NCBI GenBank assembly: GCA_001805895.1
Contig: MHHD01000043.1
Location: 1-6,098 of the forward strand
DNA from: Omnitrophica WOR_2 bacterium RIFCSPLOWO2_12_FULL_51_8
GTDB taxonomy: Bacteria > Omnitrophota > Gorgyraeia > Gygaellales > Profunditerraquicolaceae
Direction: 5' to 3'
Length of the DNA: 6,098 nt
The translations under genes and the position numbers were made by a program. The notes beneath the pieces are model-generated. The model had not been told where the DNA came from. It ran no database searches and saw only the letters and a list, made by a program, of their open reading frames with translations. Of the stretch, positions 1 through 4,790 are shown in pieces. Positions within the stretch are counted from its first letter, which is position 1. Every line of letters starts with the position of its first letter.

Positions 1-479
1 TACCCGCGGATCTCTTTCCCCCGCAGTTTTTTGGGAGAAGGGAAAAACCGAGGCACCTTTTTACAATAATCAACGAAACTGTTCCCGAAAATAACCAGCA
101 GTTTTTTTTCTTCGCTGAAGATCAGCCTTACGTAACGGACGGCAAAAATAGCGAGGAACAGGCAAATCGCCCAATATTGAAAAAGCGCGCATCCCAAGCC
201 CAGGCCGATAAGAAAGATGCCTAAGTACATCGGGTTGCGCACCAGGGCATAAGGCCCGGACTCAACCAGCAGGCGGCCATTAGCGGAATTTTCCGCTTTA
301 TAGCCCCGGGCAGAAACCCTCAATAACTGCCCGGCCAGGATTAGCAGCGCCCCGGCTATCCTCGCTGCCTGCCCGGATAAGGCAGTGTCATCCCGGCGCA
401 GAAAAATACCCGGAAAGAACAGGACCAGCGCGGCCGCGGCAGCTATCAGAAATCCGTTGAACTTAATCCGCTTCTTCAT
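1..479 (-). CDS. Isoprenylcysteine carboxyl methyltransferase (ICMT/PEMT)-family membrane protein, 3' end beyond window
   Basis: An open frame starts at the ATG at 477-479 and runs off the left edge without a stop (159 codons visible). The product is a small multi-pass membrane protein. Hydrophobic stretches lie at about residues 9-23, 41-56, 84-100 and 102-118. Residues 75-87 (GPYALVRNPMYLG) and 123-147 (EEKKL, then FGNSFVDYCKKVPRFFP) match the two conserved blocks of the ICMT/phospholipid methyltransferase family, which bind SAM and methylate lipid or lipid-linked substrates at the membrane. Most family members are about 150-200 aa, so little is probably missing. The substrate cannot be read from the sequence, and bacterial members are mostly uncharacterised. 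The start is forced: an in-frame TAA lies 15 nt upstream (495-497) with no start codon between. There is no Shine-Dalgarno sequence, because a long hairpin (486-540) ends 6 nt before the ATG. It follows mutM by about 130 nt. Confidence -1.
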   Translation of the reverse strand, partial: MKKRIKFNGFLIAAAAALVLFFPGIFLRRDDTALSGQAARIAGALLILAGQLLRVSARGYKAENSANGRLLVESGPYALVRNPMYLGIFLIGLGLGCALFQYWAICLFLAIFAVRYVRLIFSEEKKLLVIFGNSFVDYCKKVPRFFPSPKKLRGKEIRG

Positions 480-485
480 AAATGA

Positions 486-540
486 GCGCTTGACTTACGA
501 GTCCGCCACAGTTCTTTGGCGGACGAGTAAGTCAATGCGC
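486..540. repeat. Long imperfect palindrome (REP-like hairpin) between mutM and the methyltransferase gene
   Basis: The arms 486-507 and 518-540 pair around a 10-nt loop (508-517). Pairing runs 7 bp (501-507 with 518-524), then a 2x2 mismatch (499-500 against 525-526), then 9 bp (490-498 with 527-535), a one-base bulge at 536, and 4 bp of GCGC. On the plus strand the mismatch is a tandem G-A pair set inside CGAG/CGAG. Such length, near-symmetry and a defined internal mismatch are typical of REP-type or MITE-type palindromes. No T-run follows on either strand, so a canonical intrinsic terminator is unlikely. Whether it is repeated elsewhere in the genome cannot be seen here. Confidence -1.
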
Positions 541-544
541 GAGT

Positions 545-608
545 TTATCCCGGCGAACATGCCAAAATTATGGAACATAATTTTGGCATATCTTGTGACC
601 CGGGACAA
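545..608. repeat. Nested inverted repeat with perfect 14-bp AT-rich core just after mutM
   Basis: Positions 559-572 and 576-589 are perfect inverse complements around a 3-nt spacer (573-575). Outside them, 545-553 (TTATCCCGG) and 600-608 (CCGGGACAA) pair with one mismatch, so symmetry extends over the whole gap next to mutM. No T-tract follows on either strand. It could be an operator-like dyad, a cruciform-forming element or the hairpin of a mobile repeat. The 8-mer TGCCAAAA at the arm tip also occurs in the last codons of mutM (613-620, minus strand), which may be chance. Confidence -1.
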
Positions 609-1409
609 CTATTTTTGGCACCGCGGGCAAAAATACGTGCCGCGGCCTCCCAGGGTCGTACGTTTGATCGGAGTTTTACAAACCAGACAGGGCTTGCCTT
701 TCCGGTCGTAGACCTTATGGTACCGGGCATAGCCGCCGGGCGAACCGCTTAATTGCACATACTGGTCCACCGAAGAGCCCTTATGTTCGATGGCCTCGCT
801 TAAAGTGGCTTTGATTTCCTTAAAAAGCAGCTCTTTTTCTCTCTCACTTAGGCTCTGCGCCGGCCTCTCCGGGTTAATGCGGCTGCGGAAGAGCGCCTCG
901 GCAGCGTAAAGATTACCGAGTCCGGAAATAAAGGCCTGGTCCATTAAGAGCGGCTTGATCTTGGTCTTCTTTTTCTCCAGCATCGCCTTGAATTGTCCCG
1001 GGCCGATCTCAAACGGCTCCGGGCCTAAGCCCCGGACGAATTTTAAAGCGCGCCAGTCATCAATCAAGCGCACTTCGGCGAACAGCCGCTGGTCATTAAA
1101 ATCCAGCGTCTTCCCGTCGGAAAGGCGAAAACTTACCCGGCTGGTTCTCCCGTTGCCGGGATAAACCAGCTGCCCGGTCATTTTCAAGTGAATCGCCAGC
1201 GCCTTGCCGTTGGACAATTCTAAAATCAGGAGCTTGGCCTTGCGCAGGATATTTTTTATCACCGCGCCGGAGAGCCCTTTTTTAAATTTCTCCACCGACG
1301 GCTCGCGGATCACCTTAGGGTGATGCACGCAGACCCCGGTGATTTTTTTACCTAAGACCGCCTTCTCCAATTCGCGCTTGATCGTCTCAACTTCGGGCAG
1401 TTCGGGCAT
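609..1409 (-). CDS. mutM: Formamidopyrimidine-DNA glycosylase (Fpg/MutM)
   Basis: This is a bifunctional glycosylase/AP lyase that removes 8-oxoguanine and ring-opened purines from DNA in the cytoplasm. At 266 aa it is normal length and looks intact. The N-terminus MPELPEVET carries the catalytic Pro2 and Glu3. The family lysine is Lys59 (RKAKLLILEL). Met77, Arg108 and Phe110 sit where Fpg places its base-flipping wedge residues. The helix-two-turn-helix spans about 152-185, with Asn166 in GLGNLYAAEALF. The zinc finger is C241-x2-C244-x16-C261-x2-C264, with the DNA-binding Arg256 inside it. The PELPEVE start and the intact finger favour MutM over Nei. The start is fixed by Pro2 and by an AGGA sequence 5 nt upstream. 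It overlaps the end of carB2 by 23 nt, so coupled translation is likely. Confidence -1.
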   Translation of the reverse strand: MPELPEVETIKRELEKAVLGKKITGVCVHHPKVIREPSVEKFKKGLSGAVIKNILRKAKLLILELSNGKALAIHLKMTGQLVYPGNGRTSRVSFRLSDGKTLDFNDQRLFAEVRLIDDWRALKFVRGLGPEPFEIGPGQFKAMLEKKKTKIKPLLMDQAFISGLGNLYAAEALFRSRINPERPAQSLSEREKELLFKEIKATLSEAIEHKGSSVDQYVQLSGSPGGYARYHKVYDRKGKPCLVCKTPIKRTTLGGRGTYFCPRCQK

Positions 1410-2955
1410 GATATTCCTGCAGCGACTTTACCCCTAAATCTTTCTTCAACATCGCCTCGATGCCGTTCACCGTGGCCTGTGCGCCGGAAATCGTGGTGGT
1501 ATAAGGGATGTTGTAGAGGATTACCTGCGAGCGGATGCTTATTTCGTCCTGCCGCGGGATCCTTCCCGACGGGGTATTAATCACCATCTGGATTTTCCCG
1601 TCCTTCATCAGGTCCAGGACATTCGGCCGGCCCTCGGCGATCTTCGGCAGGACTTTTACCTTGATGTTATTTTTCCCCAGGGCCTCGGCAGTGCCGGCGG
1701 TGGCGTAAAGGCAAAACCCCAAATCCCGCAGCTTCTTGGCCACAAACACCACTGCCTTTTTGTCCCCGTCACGCACCGAAATAAAGACATTGCCCTTTTT
1801 AGGCAATTTCTGTCCGGCGGCAATCTGGGATTTAATGTAGGCGCGGCAGAAATCGCTGTCTATCCCCATTACCTCGCCGGTGGATTTCATCTCCGGCCCC
1901 AAAATTACGTCTACCCCGGGGAAGCGGTTAAAGGGAAAGACTGATTCCTTCACCGAAAAATGCTGAGGAATAATTTCTTGGGTAAAGCCCAAATCCTTGA
2001 GCCGCTTTCCCAGCATCACCTTGGTGGCCAGCTTTGCCAAAGGCACGCCAATGGCCTTAGAGACAAAAGGCACGGTCCGCGAAGCCCGCGGATTAACCTC
2101 CAGGACAAATACCTTAGCGCCCTTTACCGCATACTGCACATTCATCAGGCCGGTTACGTTTAACTCCCTGGCCATCTTGTAAGTGGCTTGCCGGATTTTG
2201 CTCAACGTGCCAGGCGAAAGGGTATAGGCAGGCAGGCTCATTGCCGAATCCCCGGAGTGAATCCCCGCCTCTTCGATATGCTCCATAATCCCGCCTATAC
2301 AGAAGGCCTTCCCGTCGCCGATTAAATCCACATCTACCTCAATGGCATCCTCCAGGAATTTATCAATTAGCACCGGGTGCTCGCCGGAAACGCTGGCTGC
2401 CTCCGCAATAAATTTTTCTAAAGTGGACTCGTCATAGACAATCTCCATTGCCCGGCCGCCTAAGACATACGACGGCCGCACCAGCACCGGATAGCCGATC
2501 CCCCTGGCTGCCGCCTTTGCCTCTGCAAAGGTAAAGGCAGTGCCGTTCTCCGGCTGCAGCAGGCCTAATTTATGCAGCATTTCCTTAAAACGTTTGCGGT
2601 CTTCGGCGATATCAATGCTGTCGGCGCTGGTGCCCAATAGCCGCACCCCGGCCCTGCGCAAAGGCACGGCTAGATTAAGCGGGGTCTGGCCCCCGAACTG
2701 CACAATTACCCCCAGCGGCTTTTCCAACTCAATAATATGCATAATATCTTCGAAGGTAAGCGGCTCAAAATACAATCTGTCCGAGGTATCATAATCCGTG
2801 GAAACGGTTTCGGGGTTGCAGTTAACCATGATGCTGTCAATCCCCTCTTCCTTCAGGGCATAAGCCGCATGGCAGCAGCAATAATCGAATTCGATTCCCT
2901 GGCCGATGCGGTTGGGTCCGCCGCCCAGGATGACTACCTTTTTATTTTTGCTCAT
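1387..2955 (-). CDS. carB: Carbamoyl-phosphate synthase large subunit, free-standing C-terminal half (CarB2)
   Basis: This 522-aa protein matches only the C-terminal half of the usual ~1070-aa CarB; it aligns by motif with E. coli CarB at a constant offset of 555. It holds the second ATP-grasp (carbamate-phosphorylating) domain, about residues 1-385, and the allosteric MGS-like domain, about 386-522. GGGPNRIGQGIEFDY is at 11-25, the active-site Arg is Arg160, and metal ligands are Gln274, Glu286 and Asn288. Equivalents of the E. coli ornithine-site residues are kept (Glu228, His233, Asp236, Glu337, Thr487). UMP/IMP-site equivalents Ser393, Lys399, Thr419, Thr422, Lys438 and Asn460 are present, but the T1017 equivalent is Pro462. 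It has its own ATG 2 nt after the LOG-type gene's stop. No N-terminal half lies in the window, so this is probably a split carB as in Aquifex and Methanocaldococcus. It is intact, not a decayed fragment. The upstream ribosome-binding site is weak, suggesting coupling to the gene before it. Confidence -1.
   Translation of the reverse strand: MSKNKKVVILGGGPNRIGQGIEFDYCCCHAAYALKEEGIDSIMVNCNPETVSTDYDTSDRLYFEPLTFEDIMHIIELEKPLGVIVQFGGQTPLNLAVPLRRAGVRLLGTSADSIDIAEDRKRFKEMLHKLGLLQPENGTAFTFAEAKAAARGIGYPVLVRPSYVLGGRAMEIVYDESTLEKFIAEAASVSGEHPVLIDKFLEDAIEVDVDLIGDGKAFCIGGIMEHIEEAGIHSGDSAMSLPAYTLSPGTLSKIRQATYKMARELNVTGLMNVQYAVKGAKVFVLEVNPRASRTVPFVSKAIGVPLAKLATKVMLGKRLKDLGFTQEIIPQHFSVKESVFPFNRFPGVDVILGPEMKSTGEVMGIDSDFCRAYIKSQIAAGQKLPKKGNVFISVRDGDKKAVVFVAKKLRDLGFCLYATAGTAEALGKNNIKVKVLPKIAEGRPNVLDLMKDGKIQMVINTPSGRIPRQDEISIRSQVILYNIPYTTTISGAQATVNGIEAMLKKDLGVKSLQEYHARTARS
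1415..1418 (-). promoter_or_regulatory. Shine-Dalgarno site for mutM
   Basis: The minus strand reads AGGA followed by 5 nt (ATATC) and the mutM ATG. It lies inside the last codons of carB2, which supports this start and coupled translation. Confidence -1.
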
Positions 2956-2957
2956 GT

Positions 2958-3410
2958 TTACTTTAATAACGCCTTAACCTTTTTCACCGCTTCTTCCACT
3001 GTCTTGACTTGCACCGCTCCCGGAATATCCCAGGATCCCAGGCTGATCAACGGTATGCCAAACTGCAGACAATAAGCAATCTCGGAAAGTGTGCCTGACT
3101 CTCCTGGCAAGGCCACCACCACATCCGCAGCCTTGACTACCAGCACATTACGGGCAAATCCTAAGCCTGTAGGAATCACAATATCTACGTAAGGATTGGC
3201 ATCGTTTTTATTGTAGCTGGTAATAATGCCTATGGTTAAACCTCCGGCACTCTGAAAACCTTGACAAACCGCCTCCATTACTCCACTTAGCCCTCCAGAA
3301 ACTAAAATATCACCCACTTTAGCCAATTTTTTGCCTAAATTTAAGGCGATACGCTCCACTTCTTTCTTACAAGTATGCCCACCAATTACTGCAACAATTT
3401 TCTTACGCAT
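2958..3410 (-). CDS. LOG-like TIGR00725-family protein (SLOG superfamily)
   Basis: This is a 150-aa Rossmann-like protein of the lysine-decarboxylase-like/LOG superfamily, closest by motif to TIGR00725 (DprA/Smf-related). Visible motifs are an N-terminal beta strand with GG (KIVAVIGG, 4-11), VSGGLSGVMEA at 37-47, ANPYVDIVIPTG at 71-82, RN at 87-88 and PGESGTLSE at 102-110. The last corresponds to the PGGxGTxxE signature of LOG phosphoribohydrolases, with Glu replacing the second Gly. True LOG enzymes split nucleoside monophosphates into base and ribose 5-phosphate; for this subfamily the activity is not established, so nucleotide binding is the safe inference. The frame stays open 44 codons further upstream, but that part is read through tRNA-Arg and a repeat. 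The start at 3410 gives the family's natural N-terminus. It has no clear Shine-Dalgarno site. GC is about 45% by hand count, a little below sampled stretches of its neighbours. Confidence -1.
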   Translation of the reverse strand: MRKKIVAVIGGHTCKKEVERIALNLGKKLAKVGDILVSGGLSGVMEAVCQGFQSAGGLTIGIITSYNKNDANPYVDIVIPTGLGFARNVLVVKAADVVVALPGESGTLSEIAYCLQFGIPLISLGSWDIPGAVQVKTVEEAVKKVKALLK

Positions 3411-3424
3411 ATGGTTGAGTATAA

Positions 3425-3499
3425 TGGTGCGCCTGGACAGAATCGAACTGTCACACCCAGCTCCGGAGGCTGGTGCCCTATCCATTGGGCCACAGGCGC
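3425..3499 (-). tRNA. tRNA-Arg(CCG), CCA encoded
   Basis: The minus strand folds into a standard 72-nt cloverleaf plus encoded CCA (3425-3427). The acceptor stem is GCGCCTG with CAGGCGC and discriminator A at 3428. The D stem is GCCC/GGGC with an 8-nt loop. The anticodon stem is CCAGC/GCTGG with loop CTCCGGA, giving anticodon CCG (reads CGG). The variable loop is GTGT, and the T arm is GACAG-TTCGATT-CTGTC. All stems pair fully. It lies between EndoQ and the LOG-type gene on the same strand. Only 14 nt separate the CCA from the next start codon, so the tRNA and the downstream mRNA are probably cut from one precursor. Confidence -1.
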
Positions 3500-3514
3500 G
3501 ATAGCTTAGGTTAG

Positions 3515-3548
3515 GCGCCGTGTGGTGAGCTTGTCGAACCACAGGCGC
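3515..3548. repeat. GC-rich hairpin repeat between EndoQ and tRNA-Arg
   Basis: The arms GCGCCGTGTGGT (3515-3526) and ACCACAGGCGC (3538-3548) pair with a single bulged base around the loop 3527-3537. The minus-strand core reads TGGTTCGACAAGCTCACCA. From memory, this palindrome is common between genes in many environmental bacterial genomes, often mistranslated as MVRQAHH peptides; I could not check that. It begins 3 nt after the EndoQ stop. There is no T-run, so it is not a typical intrinsic terminator, though it may stabilise or process the transcript. The arm at 3539-3548 is identical to the first 10 nt of the tRNA gene. Confidence -1.
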
Positions 3549-3551
3549 AGA

Positions 3552-4790
3552 TCAAAATAGTTTGAGCTGCTGTTCGGCTTTTTGCCCTTGCTCCTCAGCG
3601 CTAAAGATAGAGATAACGCCGTATTCGCCGTCAAAGCCGGCCTTGATCTCCACCTTGCCCTGCCGCACCTTTAACACCCCTTCCGCTACCCTGGCAGGTA
3701 AGTTCTTCTGCAACTCTTCTTTGGAGGCCTTGAGCAAAATCTCAAACTCCGTACCCAGCTTGGGCACAAGACTGCGGTAATCCCTTTCTACGGAAACCGA
3801 GGTTTTCGCTACACCTTTGGCATCGGCAATTATTTCATCTAAGGGGATGAGACTACGATAGGAAATGGCATTCTCCGGCCGGAACCCTTCTGGACGATCA
3901 GCTAACTGCTCCACCCGGTTTACCACTCCTACGGTTACCTGCTTGCCGCACTTAGGGCACCTGCCGCTGTTGGCCCTGGTTTCCTTTGGAGACCACCTTA
4001 CCCCGCACAAACGGTGGCCGTCAAAATGGTATTTGCCTTCTTCAGGAAAGAATTCAATGGTATAGAGAAATCTTTTTTTATCCTTAGTCCTTAAAACTTC
4101 GCGGATAGTTTTATAATCTAAATCGCAGTCAAAGACATTTGCCTCGCGGCCGATCTTAGACGGACTGTGGCTATCGGAATTGCTGATTAAAGCAAACCTG
4201 TCCAGCGCCGAGAGCCGCCAATTCATAGCGGGATCCGAACTTAAGCCGGTCTCCAAGGCGAAAATCTTCGGCGTTTGTTTTTCAAAACAATCCTCTATGC
4301 GGTTGAAGCCGGACATCGAGCCAAAGACGCTGAACCAGGGAGTCCAGGCATGCCCGGGCACAATCATGCAGTTTTCGTCAATGTCAAAAATAATCCGCGC
4401 TAATTCCGCGCAATCAAGGCCGAGGATCGGCCGGCCGTCCGAAGCTAAGTTTCCGTGGCGCGCTAATGTAGCGTTAATCTTATCCGTAGTCTTCATTGAG
4501 GGGCTAAAGATCAGGTTGTGCACCCGGTGGCCCCGGCCGGCCTTAGAGTAAATGCTGCTGATCTCGGCGGTAAGGATAAAATAAACCCCCTGGTATTTAA
4601 ATAACCCGTTGCCCAGGTCTTCCAGCTTGGACTTTAATTCCTCCAGCCAAAGATGATGGGTAAAGTCGCCGGTGCCCATCAGGGCAACCCCTTTTAATTT
4701 CGCCCACTCGGCAATATGCGTAACATCCATATCTTTGCTGGTGGCGCGGGAATATTTTGAATGCAGGTGAAAATCAGCTATGAATTCCAT
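3552..4790 (-). CDS. Endonuclease Q (EndoQ)-like PHP-domain DNA repair nuclease (TIGR00375 family)
   Basis: This 412-aa protein is close to the roughly 424 aa of Pyrococcus EndoQ. EndoQ nicks DNA 5' of deaminated bases (uracil, hypoxanthine, xanthine) and abasic sites. The N-terminal PHP metallo-domain (about 1-245) shows HxH (His8, His10), Asp42 in GTGDFTH, Glu76, His91, His147 (VPGHAWTPW) and D206-x-H208. A zinc-binding segment follows, with Cys262, Cys278 and Cys281 and nearby His255 or His259 as possible fourth ligand. Next comes the family block VTVGVVNRVEQLADR (285-299). The last five residues are QLKLF, resembling a bacterial sliding-clamp motif. The chosen start overlaps pyrC by 13 nt and has a GGAGGGG ribosome site. 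The frame is open 37 codons further upstream, but that stretch is pyrC sequence in another frame. Homologues are sometimes labelled 'UvrD helicase', but no helicase motifs are present. Confidence -1.
   Translation of the reverse strand: MEFIADFHLHSKYSRATSKDMDVTHIAEWAKLKGVALMGTGDFTHHLWLEELKSKLEDLGNGLFKYQGVYFILTAEISSIYSKAGRGHRVHNLIFSPSMKTTDKINATLARHGNLASDGRPILGLDCAELARIIFDIDENCMIVPGHAWTPWFSVFGSMSGFNRIEDCFEKQTPKIFALETGLSSDPAMNWRLSALDRFALISNSDSHSPSKIGREANVFDCDLDYKTIREVLRTKDKKRFLYTIEFFPEEGKYHFDGHRLCGVRWSPKETRANSGRCPKCGKQVTVGVVNRVEQLADRPEGFRPENAISYRSLIPLDEIIADAKGVAKTSVSVERDYRSLVPKLGTEFEILLKASKEELQKNLPARVAEGVLKVRQGKVEIKAGFDGEYGVISIFSAEEQGQKAEQQLKLF

Noticed and set aside
486..608. Intrinsic terminator after mutM.
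   Set aside because: Neither palindrome is followed by a T-run on either strand, so a rho-independent terminator cannot be called from sequence.
481..608. CRISPR array or short tandem repeats in the palindrome-rich gap.
   Set aside because: The repeats are inverted, not direct; there are two different elements, and no regular spacing or spacers.
385..711. Plus-strand open frame across the methyltransferase start, the palindromes and the end of mutM.
   Set aside because: It runs antisense to two supported genes, has no family resemblance, and is kept open by the palindromes and skewed codon composition.
1387..2955. carB2 as a truncated pseudogene.
   Set aside because: It begins cleanly at the domain boundary with an ATG, has no internal stop or frameshift, and keeps catalytic, metal-binding and ornithine-site residues through to the normal C-terminus.
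2737..3075. Plus-strand frame over the carB2/LOG junction, and similar plus-strand frames at 3562-3780, 4180-4551 and 4869-5198.
   Set aside because: All are antisense shadows of well-supported minus-strand genes with low-complexity or motif-free translations.
3500..3551. A sigma-70 promoter for the tRNA (TCGACA as -35 with TAACCT about 18 nt later).
   Set aside because: The -10 match is only 3 of 6, and the -35 match lies in the loop and arm of the hairpin repeat, so it is explained by the repeat.
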